A DNA stretch of 64,000 nt, taken from Planctomycetaceae bacterium (lineage in GTDB: Bacteria > Planctomycetota > Planctomycetia > Planctomycetales > Planctomycetaceae). Where the stretch lies: assembly GCA_021732415.1 (NCBI GenBank), contig JAKFVC010000103.1, positions 1-64,000 of the forward strand, in the 5' to 3' direction. Under the pieces are notes generated by a model. It had not been told where the DNA came from and did no database searches. It saw only the letters and a program-made list of their open reading frames with translations. How positions within the stretch are numbered: the stretch's first letter is position 1; each line of letters opens with the position of its first letter. The position numbers and the translations under genes were made by a program. Positions 7,339 through 15,850 of this stretch are shown here, one piece after another.

Positions 7339-8985
7339 TCATCGCTCCGCGTCACTCAGGCGGTAGACTTGATAGAGACCGTTGCGATAGACCGGTTTGA
7401 TCGCAAACGGCCCCAATTTACTGGCGATAATGTAGTCGATTTTCGTGTGCTGCCGTAATTCACGAATCGCGGCTCGCGAAAATCCTCGCTGCAGGTGGCG
7501 GGCACTCCAGTCCGAGATAAATCGGAATCGCTCGTTCCAGGCGATGATGCCGAGGGCATCCTGCGGACAGTCCTTTTGGGACAGGTATTCCGCTCGCGAT
7601 GCATACCATTTGAGGGCCCAGCCTTCGTGAGCGGCAAAACAGAGGGCGTCGGGCGGAGTTTCTCGATCCACCCAGCGGCAGGCATCCACCCAATCCGCAA
7701 ACTGCTCGGCCGAGAGCCTGCTGGGGTTGCGATCCATTGCCGGCAGCGCGAGAGCTGCAACGAAACACGCTCCGCAGACTAGCCAGGGGATCGCCCACTG
7801 AGTCCCTAATCGAACGACTCCCAGGGTGAGCAACAGCGACGCCACCCAGGGAACCATCACGTCAGCGAGTCGGAATGGATAGAACTTCAACAAGCCTGCC
7901 AGGTGCGGTTTGTAGCGGACCCAGGTTTCTAACCAGTCATGAGCCGCGGGGATCACATTCATCCGCTGGAGCTGCAAGGCCACTTCCGGAATTGCCCGAA
8001 CGGCGATGCCTCCACTGGCAATCAGGACCGCCATCACGACGTATCGCAGAACCACATTCCAGCGGGTAGATGACCTCAAAAGGACAAGGTACAGCGTCAA
8101 AGACAACACCAGCAGCAGGGTGTAACAAACATAACCAGAGACTGAAAAATTCCACGGATCGAGATGATGTGCCAGGCGATAAAACACCTGGATGTAGTCG
8201 GCAGCATACGACTGGTTGCGATTCGCGCCCCGCAACATGGCCACTGCAGGTATTAGGCCAGGGGCCGCACAGACTCCCCACATCAGGGCACTGATAGACG
8301 CTAGCCGCCAGGGAAATCGGGTGCAAATGCGCCAGATCCGCCAATCGTCGACGACCACAGCCACCAGCAGCGCGGCCGAATTCCAGATTCCGACGACCGG
8401 ATGGAAACTGACGGCAGCTCCGGCCCATGCCGCCGCTGGTATCGGTTTCCCCGCGAGCGCTGCGGCCACCGACAACCACGCGCAGCCGTAGCTGAGAACC
8501 TTGGCCTCAATCCCACCGACCACCCATTCTCCGGACCAGTTGCCAATCGCCGCGAAGCCCAGAAAGATCCACGCGGACCACAATCCGCCCCACCGGATCG
8601 GGATGAGTTGACGAGCCAACGCACACCAGCCCGCGGCCAGCAGGCCCCAGCCGAGCACCCGGCCGACGATTGCGGTGAGTTCCAGGTTGAAGAACCGCGT
8701 CAAGCTTCCCACGGTGGCATAAAAGACGTAATGGGCATTCGCCGATTGCAGAAACGGATCGCGACTGCACCACGAGGGATCCCAAAAGTGCCGCGATTTC
8801 GTGAGATAGTGCGGCTCATTCACGCCGGGGATCGGCGACCGCAACGATGCGAATATCGCGAAACACAGCAGGACCAAAAGCCACTCCGCAAGGAGCCAGC
8901 GTCGGGCGTCAGGCACTTCAAGCGCTGTAGGACGGGTCTCCAGGCCCGTCCGTGAGACGCTCGAGTTAGGATCTGGAACCCCCAT
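7339..8985 (-). CDS. multi-spanning membrane protein (DUF6798-like)
   Basis: About 548 residues with 10 or more hydrophobic segments, starting with a helix at about 27-47 (LLAEWLLVLLCFAIF). A conserved loop, NEPHYLTKSRHFWDP, is followed by SRDPFLQSANAHYVFY. A C-terminal soluble part contains DWVDACRWVDRETPPDA. I associate this pattern with a planctomycete membrane family annotated DUF6798; the name is from memory. The overall look resembles GT-C type integral-membrane glycosyltransferases, but the function is unknown. The start is uncertain: ATGs at 9003 and 8985 both place a repeat arm (8927-8951) inside the coding sequence, and a GTG downstream of the repeat (8910) may be the true start. 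Confidence 0.7.
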   Translation of the reverse strand: MGVPDPNSSVSRTGLETRPTALEVPDARRWLLAEWLLVLLCFAIFASLRSPIPGVNEPHYLTKSRHFWDPSWCSRDPFLQSANAHYVFYATVGSLTRFFNLELTAIVGRVLGWGLLAAGWCALARQLIPIRWGGLWSAWIFLGFAAIGNWSGEWVVGGIEAKVLSYGCAWLSVAAALAGKPIPAAAWAGAAVSFHPVVGIWNSAALLVAVVVDDWRIWRICTRFPWRLASISALMWGVCAAPGLIPAVAMLRGANRNQSYAADYIQVFYRLAHHLDPWNFSVSGYVCYTLLLVLSLTLYLVLLRSSTRWNVVLRYVVMAVLIASGGIAVRAIPEVALQLQRMNVIPAAHDWLETWVRYKPHLAGLLKFYPFRLADVMVPWVASLLLTLGVVRLGTQWAIPWLVCGACFVAALALPAMDRNPSRLSAEQFADWVDACRWVDRETPPDALCFAAHEGWALKWYASRAEYLSQKDCPQDALGIIAWNERFRFISDWSARHLQRGFSRAAIRELRQHTKIDYIIASKLGPFAIKPVYRNGLYQVYRLSDAER

Positions 8986-9114
8986 TATTGTGGCGCAGTA
9001 CATCGAGGGAGTAGGTCAGGCTGTGCCTGACACGGGTCACGCGTTGACGCGGTCCGCAAATCGTCAGGCACAGCCTGACCTACGATCTTGGACGGGCCTG
9101 GAGACCCGTCCTAC
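8927..9114. repeat. nested pair of perfect inverted repeats
   Basis: Outer arms 8927-8951 and 9090-9114 pair perfectly over 25 bases (GTAGGACGGGTCTCCAGGCC and onward). Inside them, 9011-9031 and 9063-9083 pair perfectly over 21 bases (GTAGGTCAGGCTGTGCCTGA and C). Both levels begin GTAG and end CTAC. The element lies over the 5' end of the membrane-protein gene. Confidence 0.95.
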
Positions 9115-9131
9115 GAACGCTTGCTCCATGC

Positions 9132-9695
9132 TTACAGTTTGCCTTCCAACGCCATCTGATGGAAGATGTGCGTCGTCGTTTCCTGATTCTTCAACAACCA
9201 GTCGATCGACGGCTCGTTGTTCATCGCCTTTTTAATGGCCTTGGCCGTTGCCGCGCGGTTGGTTTCGAACAGGATCTTGTGATCGATTTCCAGATCGACA
9301 ACACTCGGATCCAACCAGACCGACACAATGATTCCCAAGTCATTCGCCTTGCGCTTGGGGATGTCGCCGGCGCGGACCGCATCCAGCACGCCGTTCGCAA
9401 TAGCGGCCTGGACGGTCCCCATCAGGATATTGGTGTACTTGGTGCTGTTGACCGTAACCTTGCTGACCATCACCGTCGCGGGACGCACTTGAACATCACA
9501 ATTCAGGATGGCGAAGACACGGCTGTGTCCCTTGGTCTGATCGCCGATCAGGTTCGCAATGGCGTGGCCCACGGGACCGTCGAGTTCACCGATCACGACT
9601 TCCGGTTCAGCAGCGGACCAGGCGGGTTCGGCTTCAACGAGAGCTTCTCCTGTACGCATCACAATTCGCTTGGGACCCACGCGTTTCTTGGCCAT
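9132..9695 (-). CDS. formaldehyde-activating enzyme (Fae) homologue, active-site His absent
   Basis: 187 residues. Homologous to Fae, which condenses formaldehyde with tetrahydromethanopterin in the C1 pathway that planctomycetes share with methylotrophs. Shared text: GEALV at 16-20, VVIGELDGPVGHAIAN near 33-48, a KVTVNSTKYTNILMGTVQAAI segment matching KVTIN..GPAQ..VA, NDLGIIVSVWLDP, and the C-terminal NEPS and THIFHQMA. In canonical Fae the segment before the first glycine reads AHIDLIIG with the catalytic His; here it is AEPEVVIG, so the position is Glu30. It may be a Fae-like paralogue with another role. The ATG at 9695 has AAGGAA upstream. No other C1 gene is adjacent. Confidence 0.75.
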   Translation of the reverse strand: MAKKRVGPKRIVMRTGEALVEAEPAWSAAEPEVVIGELDGPVGHAIANLIGDQTKGHSRVFAILNCDVQVRPATVMVSKVTVNSTKYTNILMGTVQAAIANGVLDAVRAGDIPKRKANDLGIIVSVWLDPSVVDLEIDHKILFETNRAATAKAIKKAMNNEPSIDWLLKNQETTTHIFHQMALEGKL

Positions 9696-9813
9696 ATCGG
9701 CAGTTCCTTCATCGTTTTCAATGGGGTACGCGACGGTAAAATGACCATCGCACTATTGGTGTATCGTTTTTGAGGGTGGCCTGTCGAGTCTACAGGTGGT
9801 TGGGCGTTATCAA

Positions 9814-10707
9814 TTACGACCCCACTCCATGCCGGAACGTATTCAGCCCCGCCAAATAGCTCAGGAATCGCTCTTCAAACGAGGGGATGTCACGTCCGAG
9901 ACGCTTGCTGAGCGGTTCGGGATGCGCGTTGGATTGCAACTCGTGCAGATAATCCAGCATGATCTGCCGCGTTTCGGGCGAGCTGTGATTCATGAAGTGA
10001 ACCCAGGCCCAGGCCTCGCGGTAGTCGGCCCGCTGCATCTGCTCGGTCTTTTCGAGACGCTCGAGGCGTTCGATATCGGGCCGCCAGCCATTTTGAATCC
10101 CCAGCGTCAGGCGATGGGCGTAATCGGGCTGGATGCCGCCGGGCTTCTCACCGGCGACCTCAAAGTATTCCGCCAAGCCTTCGTCGAACCACAAGGGGAC
10201 CGATTGCAGGCAGGCGTGCAATAATCCGTGGGTGTATTCGTGACGCAAATCTTCCTGAATCCGGTCTCCCCAATAGGTGTAGACGGCGAGCTCTTTCGGC
10301 GTGGCGATAAAGTACGCGCGGCGCGAAGGGAGACCGGGATGGGCCGTCTGGATGTACTGGTGATAGGCCAGTTCATCACTGAAGAGATAGACGACCACAT
10401 CTTCCGTCTTCAGCGGCAACTTCAGGGCCTTCGACACCTGCGTCCTCAATTTGACGAGGTCCTCAATCAGCGGGTGCTTGGAGGGAAGCTTGAAATCACT
10501 GAGCACCACGAGTTGATCGGCCCGCAACGAATGCCGTCCGGGTAGCCCAACATCCTTCTTGGATGACAGATGGCATCCCGGAATGGAGAGACTCACGCCG
10601 CCCATCAACGCGACCAGAAACTGACGCCGATCCCAGACGTGCGACCGCGGCATCTCAACTTCACGTGAGACGACTGGCAAGTTCGCATCTATTTGGTCCA
10701 CACTCAT
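9814..10707 (-). CDS. DUF1570-type putative lipoprotein metallopeptidase
   Basis: About 297 residues from the ATG at 10707; the frame runs on to 10806 but there it reads a repeat arm. The N-terminus has a twin-arginine signal (DRRQFL, RR27-28) and a lipobox-like IPGC45, suggesting Tat export and lipidation. The gluzincin-type site HEYTH is at 156-160, followed by WFDEGLAEYFE at about 173-183, which would supply the third ligand Glu. This matches the planctomycete DUF1570 family of predicted zinc peptidases; no substrate is known. An ATG at 10653 is a possible shorter start. The preceding intergenic space holds a large nested repeat. Confidence 0.75.
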   Translation of the reverse strand: MSVDQIDANLPVVSREVEMPRSHVWDRRQFLVALMGGVSLSIPGCHLSSKKDVGLPGRHSLRADQLVVLSDFKLPSKHPLIEDLVKLRTQVSKALKLPLKTEDVVVYLFSDELAYHQYIQTAHPGLPSRRAYFIATPKELAVYTYWGDRIQEDLRHEYTHGLLHACLQSVPLWFDEGLAEYFEVAGEKPGGIQPDYAHRLTLGIQNGWRPDIERLERLEKTEQMQRADYREAWAWVHFMNHSSPETRQIMLDYLHELQSNAHPEPLSKRLGRDIPSFEERFLSYLAGLNTFRHGVGS

Positions 10708-10738
10708 CAGCGTCAGCGTACCACGATTCAGGCGTATT

Positions 10739-10940
10739 GAAGCCCCGGCAGGGGCGTCCGCATAAAGCCTGGGGCGGAAGCCCCAGGAACAGCCGCTAAA
10801 CGACACTCACAAGCCCCGGCGGGGCGACCGAAATCGTCATGTCTCATTGTCGGTCGCCCCTCCGGGGCTTTGGACCCTCTAATACGCAGGAACCTGGGGC
10901 TTCCGCCCCAGGCTTTATGCGGACGCCCCTACCGGGGCTA
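10739..10940. repeat. nested inverted repeat, 200 bp
   Basis: Outer arms of about 48 bases (10740-10788 and 10892-10940; core GGGGCGTCCGCATAAAGCCT) enclose an inner pair (10811-10831 and 10850-10871; core AAGCCCCGGCGGGGCGACCG). Each arm also contains shorter palindromes. It lies 30 bases upstream of the DUF1570 gene. Confidence 0.9.
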
Positions 10941-11072
10941 CATTCAACCAATCCCAATCAGGCCTCATTTGAACATAAGAATGTTCGCTCATTCCCTTTG
11001 ACCATCGTTCATTTCCCCCAACATATTCCGCTATCGGTTTAAAGCACGGCCGGCAGCAATCTCGCCGCCCGA

Positions 11073-11972
11073 TCAAGATTTCTTCGCGATTCTGGCTGCG
11101 GAACGTCGGGCCACTCGACGCCACAAGGACTTCCAGCCGCGTCGCTGCTCTGGTGTCAAATACGCAAATAACAATCGCAAGGCATCTGTCCGGGTAACAC
11201 CAGGAATCGCAGCCACACCGGCCCACAGCCGCGCCAGATTTTGCACCCGACGTGGCCCCGGCAACCACGGCCAGCGCCACACGCCGTCCAGGTCGATCAG
11301 CCAGACACCCAGGCTCGCAGATTGATCAGAGATCAGGATATTCGTGGGTTTCAGATCGCGATGATCGAAGCCGTGCCGGTGCAACTGCTGCAATTGCAGT
11401 CCCAGTTGCCGCGTGATTTCGCGACGCAGTAGGAAATCACTCACCGACCGTGCAGTGGCACTGAAAGACAACCAACGGTGCAGTGAACTCGCGCCAGAGA
11501 CCGCTTCCGTCAACAGGTATTCGTGATAGGCACCGCCGCGTGTGACCGTCAGCACGGCCAGTGGTTGCGGAGTACTGACGTTCGCCCGCAACAGGGCGAG
11601 ACCTTGACGAAATGCATTGTGAGCCCGAAACGAGCCCCAGGTGGTCACAAAGCGAACCCACCAGTCGCGGGTCACGGTTTCTTTGCAACACCACGTTCCG
11701 GGAGCCGTATCCGATTCCGACTCCACCAGTGCCACCCGATGTCCCGGCTGATCCTTGAGCCACACCCGCGCCCCCGCCAGCAACAATTCCGGGGCAGAAG
11801 CCAGTCGCTGCAGGCAGCCAACTCCCAGGCGAGCCAGTCCCAGACCACGCGTCCGCCCATCGAGTGCCCGGATCAATTCCGGCGCCGGCCGCTCGGCCAG
11901 CGTACTCGGTTGCGGAGCACAGACCTCGGCGATCACGCTGGGGGGCAAAAGTTCGACGCTATGAGCGGGCAA
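11073..11972 (-). CDS. WaaP/Kdo-kinase-like protein kinase-fold protein
   Basis: 299 residues of the lipopolysaccharide-kinase branch of the protein-kinase fold. Catalytic loop HRDLKPTNIL at 204-213 (Asp206, Asn211); the DFG equivalent is IDLDG at 226-230; CCKET near 98 probably carries the ATP lysine. Known relatives phosphorylate the lipid A core (heptose or Kdo), which fits an outer envelope location, but the acceptor here is unknown. The start is TTG at 11972, placed 9 bases after AAGGA; no ATG in frame gives the full kinase. No LPS-synthesis genes are adjacent. Confidence 0.7.
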   Translation of the reverse strand: MPAHSVELLPPSVIAEVCAPQPSTLAERPAPELIRALDGRTRGLGLARLGVGCLQRLASAPELLLAGARVWLKDQPGHRVALVESESDTAPGTWCCKETVTRDWWVRFVTTWGSFRAHNAFRQGLALLRANVSTPQPLAVLTVTRGGAYHEYLLTEAVSGASSLHRWLSFSATARSVSDFLLRREITRQLGLQLQQLHRHGFDHRDLKPTNILISDQSASLGVWLIDLDGVWRWPWLPGPRRVQNLARLWAGVAAIPGVTRTDALRLLFAYLTPEQRRGWKSLWRRVARRSAARIAKKS

Positions 11973-12216
11973 CGGACTTCATCCTTGAAGTAGATCTCGC
12001 GCTCAGTCGACAGCAACAGAGACAAATCGCTCCATCCCCTGCCGATCAACGCGGAACTGAATTCGTTGAAGGCACGAATCTTCCCAATTTTCCCCATTTG
12101 CCGCAAGACCGGAACGCCCCATCAAAACAGAGCACAAATCCTTACTCAGACATATTTTACGCTACAAACCCGACCTCGAAGCCCGTCTTCTCCCGACGTC
12201 CTCCCAGGCAGAAAAC

Positions 12217-12248
12217 GAAAAGATCCGCCTACATTGCTGCGGCGGATC
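12217..12248 (-). terminator. rho-independent terminator
   Basis: GATCCGCC (12222-12229) pairs with GGCGGATC (12241-12248); on the minus strand TTTTCGTTTT follows. Terminates the lipoprotein gene ending at 12278. The remainder of 11973-12216 shows nothing recognisable. Confidence 0.85.
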
Positions 12249-12277
12249 AGTATCCATCAACAATCAAACCGATTCGA

Positions 12278-12727
12278 TCAGGGTTTCAAGTCCCACTTAA
12301 TCGCGGGCATCCCTTTCACGACATCGACTTCCAAACCGGACGTTTTCACATCGCTATATTTCGCCGGAATCAGACTCTTCGGTGGCGCCACAGCTCCCGA
12401 AGGCGGGGGTGCGGCAGCGGCTCCAGCGGCCGGTTGCTCCTTGGAATCGATTTGAACCTTATACTTTCCCGCCACAACGCCCGGTGCTGAAACCGTGGTC
12501 GCCATCGTGAAACTGCCATTACTGATCTTGCCTGAAGCGGATTGGCCTGGTCCTTCGGGGATGAAGGCCACCGTTCCCTGAGCCAGCGGTTTTCCCTCCA
12601 GCGAGACCGTGCCACTTACCGGCACCAGGTTCGCCAAAGGCTTCGTGCCATCCCCTCCACCACACCCAGCCGATATTAGAATACCCACTACTATCAATGT
12701 GCGGCAGGACCCGATCGAAAAGCGCAT
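12278..12727 (-). CDS. lipoprotein with transthyretin / carboxypeptidase regulatory-like fold
   Basis: 149 residues. Type II signal with lipobox ISAGC22, then a beta-sandwich region of the kind found in many small planctomycete lipoproteins: VSGTVSLEGKPLAQGTVAF, a SASGKISNGSFTM strand, and GVVAGKYKVQI. The function is unknown; it is presumably exposed at a membrane face. It lies downstream of and co-directional with a DUF1559 gene, separated by a hairpin. The same gene pair occurs again at 56403-57869. Confidence 0.8.
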   Translation of the reverse strand: MRFSIGSCRTLIVVGILISAGCGGGDGTKPLANLVPVSGTVSLEGKPLAQGTVAFIPEGPGQSASGKISNGSFTMATTVSAPGVVAGKYKVQIDSKEQPAAGAAAAPPPSGAVAPPKSLIPAKYSDVKTSGLEVDVVKGMPAIKWDLKP

Positions 12728-12808
12728 CGTCTGTGTTTCCCCGTTAACGGATAAGAATAGAGATGATTCAGAAACCCCCTCGTCACCGGGAGATTCTCAC
12801 CAAACAAC

Positions 12809-12847
12809 ATAGGATTCCATCGAGCGAACGGCCCTATGGAATCCTAT
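12809..12847 (-). terminator. hairpin between DUF1559 and lipoprotein genes
   Basis: A perfect 12-bp stem (ATAGGATTCCAT at 12809-12820 with 12836-12847), followed on the minus strand by GTTGTTTGG. Probably a terminator or attenuator after the DUF1559 gene. Confidence 0.65.
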
Positions 12848-12976
12848 TGTCGAGTCGACCTCGGCCTCGAAATGATTTCGACGACCGAGCTATTCAACGA
12901 TCGCGACTGGACCGGCAACGCATCTCGAAAATCATAACCGGCGCCGCTGAAAGCAGAACACACTAGAGTGTCGGAA

Positions 12977-13936
12977 TTAGAATTCGCCCGGTACAGAACC
13001 TTCTGACTTACCGCTGATGTAGTTATACGTCGAGAAATCGATGTTATTGCTAAGGAAGCGAACGGCGCCGTCCCCCATTAACGCATGCGCCCCGCCGACG
13101 TGATAACTCCCCATACCATGATTCGTGGTGTAAGAACCAGAATTCGTCAACTGCGCGTTGGGGCTATTGATTTTCACTCCCGTACACACCCCTTGGAAAT
13201 TCGATGTGAACAGAGCTTGATAGATCGTGGTCTCGCCCTTCCGTTCGGCAACCATGATTGTATTACTGGTGCCATCTGTGCAATCGCGAATGCTGGTTGA
13301 TACGAAGCCTGATTGGGCAAACATTCCAGGGGCCTGCGCGGGATTATTCGTGTAATTCGCAGTCCCCGCGAGACCACAAACGCTCGGATAAGCCTGCGGA
13401 AAATCAGCCTGCGGTCCCCAGTTCAACTGGGCCGGTCCGGCCATCGGGGAATAGGACATAATCCCGATGTTCCAGGTCGGGCCGCCATCGGCATAAAATG
13501 CTGCGCCGCCGACGGCCGTCGTCCCGCCGCTAAAGGGATTCGACGGGCACGCTTGATAGGGAAATTTCATGAGGTTCAGTAACGCGTAATTGGTGGGAGA
13601 GCCAGTGGCGTTGTCATAGACCGGCACATTGAAATTGATCTTGTTGTACAACGGCGCCAGATCAACGTACGGGAAGATGAACTCGTTCCAAGTGTGCCCC
13701 GGGCCGGCATTGTTCGCGCTATAGGGAAACCGGCCGATTGTGTCGTGGTAATTGTGGAGTGCCAAACCGATCTGCTTGACCTTGTTCTTACACTCGGTCC
13801 GTCGAGCGGCCTCGCGGGCTTGTTGAACGGCAGGCAGCAGCAGGGCGATCAATACGGCAATGATGGCGATCACGACCAACAGCTCAATGAGCGTGAAGGC
13901 GTGTCGCGACGAACGAGCACTGTTCGACGAAGACAT
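12977..13936 (-). CDS. DUF1559 protein with prepilin-type N-terminus
   Basis: 319 residues. A type IV pilin-like N-terminus ([20 protein letters not shown] at about 14-33), with the cleavage/methylation site before Phe, is followed by the planctomycete AVQQAREAARRTECKNK helix. The rest is a DUF1559 (SBP_bac_10) domain with NYHDTIGRFP and the C-terminal HALMGDGAVRFLSN block. Exported pseudopilin-like protein, role unknown; such genes are greatly expanded in planctomycetes. The ATG at 13936 starts it. The 318-base upstream region is AT-rich for this window and probably contains the promoter. Confidence 0.92.
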   Translation of the reverse strand: MSSSNSARSSRHAFTLIELLVVIAIIAVLIALLLPAVQQAREAARRTECKNKVKQIGLALHNYHDTIGRFPYSANNAGPGHTWNEFIFPYVDLAPLYNKINFNVPVYDNATGSPTNYALLNLMKFPYQACPSNPFSGGTTAVGGAAFYADGGPTWNIGIMSYSPMAGPAQLNWGPQADFPQAYPSVCGLAGTANYTNNPAQAPGMFAQSGFVSTSIRDCTDGTSNTIMVAERKGETTIYQALFTSNFQGVCTGVKINSPNAQLTNSGSYTTNHGMGSYHVGGAHALMGDGAVRFLSNNIDFSTYNYISGKSEGSVPGEF

Positions 13937-14254
13937 GGGAGAACTCTTTCGGAAAATGTTTCAGAAAACGACGCAACCTCAATGAATTCAGATGCGTTAT
14001 CGAGTGACTTCTCTTAAACGCGACTGATTAAGTCTAGAACAGACTTCAAAACATCGTATCTACTGAGCCGAAAACAATTTATTAAATGCATCAACAACCC
14101 ATGCTACGTTGTTATTTGCTGCATTTCAAGAACAATTGGCCCTACCAAATTCGTAATCATCGTTAATTACGGAAAGGCGAAGGGTCAGGAAAACCCGCTT
14201 CGGTGAGAACGCTTACCAACTTCCGTGCCAGACTGACTGGTTCATCGGGCGTGT

Positions 14255-14830
14255 CTATTTCGGTTGCAATTGACGCAACTGGGTTTCGATGTCAGCGTCC
14301 GAGGGGACTTTGCCCTGTTCCTGCTGGCGGCGGAAATGGGAGACGAAATCGGCGATGGTGGGCTCAATCTCTTTCCGGGCCATGTCGGTCATCCGCTCGA
14401 AGAACATAATCCCCTGCAAGTGGTCGAACTCGTGCTGCACGCAGCGTGCGGCCAGGTCGTCCAGCGTCATTTCGAAGCCTTGACCGTCCAGATCGAAGCC
14501 TTCCACGACAATTTCTGCGGCCCGGCGGACGTCCCCATAGAGCTTCGGGAGGCTCAAACAGCCTTCTTCGCCTTCTTCCGATCCCTTGCGACGGACGATT
14601 TCCGGGTTAATAAAGACGTGCTCTTCGTCCTTTTCCGTCGGGTCTCCGGTCAGATTCAGGACAAACAGCTGCCACGGCAGGCCCACCTGATTGGCGGCCA
14701 GACCGATTCCCTTGGCTTCGTACATCAGCTCGAACATCTGACGCACGACATTCCGCACTTCATCATTAATCTCACGGATTGGCTGTGATTTCCAGCGCAA
14801 AGCGGGGTGCGGGTACAGGACAATTTCCAT
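14255..14830 (-). CDS. def: peptide deformylase
   Basis: 191 residues. Removes the N-formyl group from nascent proteins; cytoplasmic metal hydrolase. All three signature motifs are present: GIGLAANQ at 41-48, EGCLSLP at 89-95 (ligand Cys91) and QHEFDHLQG at 132-140 (ligands His133 and His137, catalytic Glu134). The start at 14830 (MEIVLYPHP) matches family starts; the open frame beyond it is not conserved sequence. A 30-residue C-terminal tail rich in Gln and Glu extends past the motif-III helix. No fmt gene lies alongside. Confidence 0.97.
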   Translation of the reverse strand: MEIVLYPHPALRWKSQPIREINDEVRNVVRQMFELMYEAKGIGLAANQVGLPWQLFVLNLTGDPTEKDEEHVFINPEIVRRKGSEEGEEGCLSLPKLYGDVRRAAEIVVEGFDLDGQGFEMTLDDLAARCVQHEFDHLQGIMFFERMTDMARKEIEPTIADFVSHFRRQQEQGKVPSDADIETQLRQLQPK

Positions 14831-15101
14831 GAATCGACAGCTACCAGAAAAGCCAGTGGGCGTTTTGATCCACGGCCACCCATGCGGCCGTGTTGAAATA
14901 TACACCGCAATCGGCCGTTTGAGTGCTGATCGGGTGCTATTTAAGCTCCGAAGTATAAGCACTTTCGAAAGTTTGGTCGAGGTGCGGTGCCGGACCCGTA
15001 ACCAAATTCCCAGTTCAGTCATCAATGAGTAGAATGATGTCGATGTTTGGTCAAAACTGAAGACCAAAAGTTCAGAAACCCACCCCGGAGGAGAATTCCC
15101 C

Positions 15102-15656
15102 ATGTTGGTCTGGCAGAATCTCGTTGTAACGATTGTAGCGGCGACCCTGTTAGTCGGGGCCGAAAGCACGACCTCGGTCGCGATCAAGGGCGTCCACCTG
15201 TGCTGTGGATCCTGTTCGTCGGGTGCGGAAGCGGCGTTGGATGGCCTGAAGGGAATTACGAAGGTTGGGACAGACCGCAACACCAAGTTGATTGCGTTCC
15301 AGGCCGCGACCAAAGAAGACGCGGCCGCTGCGTTGGAATCCTTGGCGAAAGAAGGCTTCTACGGCACGGCCACCTTCGGTAAGGAAGAAATGGAGTGGCC
15401 TGATTCCGGTGCGAAGAAGGGCGTGAAGGTCCCCACCGTTGTCGTGCAAGGGGTCCATTTGTGCTGCGGTGCGTGCGTAACGGGTGCCAAAGAGGCCCTC
15501 GAAAAGCTCGCCAATGCTGCCGAGATCGATATCGACCGCACGTCTGAAATCATTACGGTCAAGGGCAAGGAACTGGACGAAGCCGAAGTCATTGCCGCTC
15601 TGAACAAGGGTGGTTTCTATGCCAAGATCAAGCGGGAAGAGAAAAAGAAGAAGTAA
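15102..15656 (+). CDS. exported protein with two HMA-like domains (CCGxC motif)
   Basis: 184 residues. An N-terminal signal or anchor (about 5-20) precedes two tandem ferredoxin-like HMA domains (about 24-92 and 110-178). In each, the usual metal-binding GMTCxxC is replaced by GVHLCCGSC (34-38) or GVHLCCGAC (121-125). The C-terminus is a lysine tail. By fold it could carry a soft metal such as copper, but the CCGxC site is not the classic one and no transporter gene is adjacent. A strong GGAGGAG ribosome binding site lies 8 bases before the ATG. Confidence 0.8.
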   Translation: MLVWQNLVVTIVAATLLVGAESTTSVAIKGVHLCCGSCSSGAEAALDGLKGITKVGTDRNTKLIAFQAATKEDAAAALESLAKEGFYGTATFGKEEMEWPDSGAKKGVKVPTVVVQGVHLCCGACVTGAKEALEKLANAAEIDIDRTSEIITVKGKELDEAEVIAALNKGGFYAKIKREEKKKK

Positions 15657-15661
15657 GCCCC

Positions 15662-15769
15662 GTAGGATGGCCGCCTCGGCCGTCTTCTTTTTGGGTGAAC
15701 ACTCAAGATCTGACAGAGACACGCAACATCGAATAGCGAAGAACACGACGGCCGGGGCGGCCATCCTAC
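15662..15769. repeat. GTAGGATGGCC inverted repeat
   Basis: Arms 15662-15684 and 15747-15769 (GTAGGATGGCCGCCTCGGCC and onward), 22 of 23 bases paired. Begins 5 bases after the stop codon of the HMA-like gene. Confidence 0.9.
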
Positions 15770-15785
15770 AAGCCCCGCCCGCAAT

Positions 15786-15830
15786 AAAAAGCAGCCCGGA
15801 CGGCAACTTGCCATCCGGGCTGCTTTGTTT
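15786..15830. terminator. bidirectional rho-independent terminator
   Basis: AAGCAGCCCGGA pairs with TCCGGGCTGCTT; T-rich tracts on both strands (TTTGTTTTT on plus, TTTTTATTG on minus). Serves the convergent genes ending at 15656 and 15851. Confidence 0.9.
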
Positions 15831-15850
15831 TTCTGACTTACCAACCGGGA

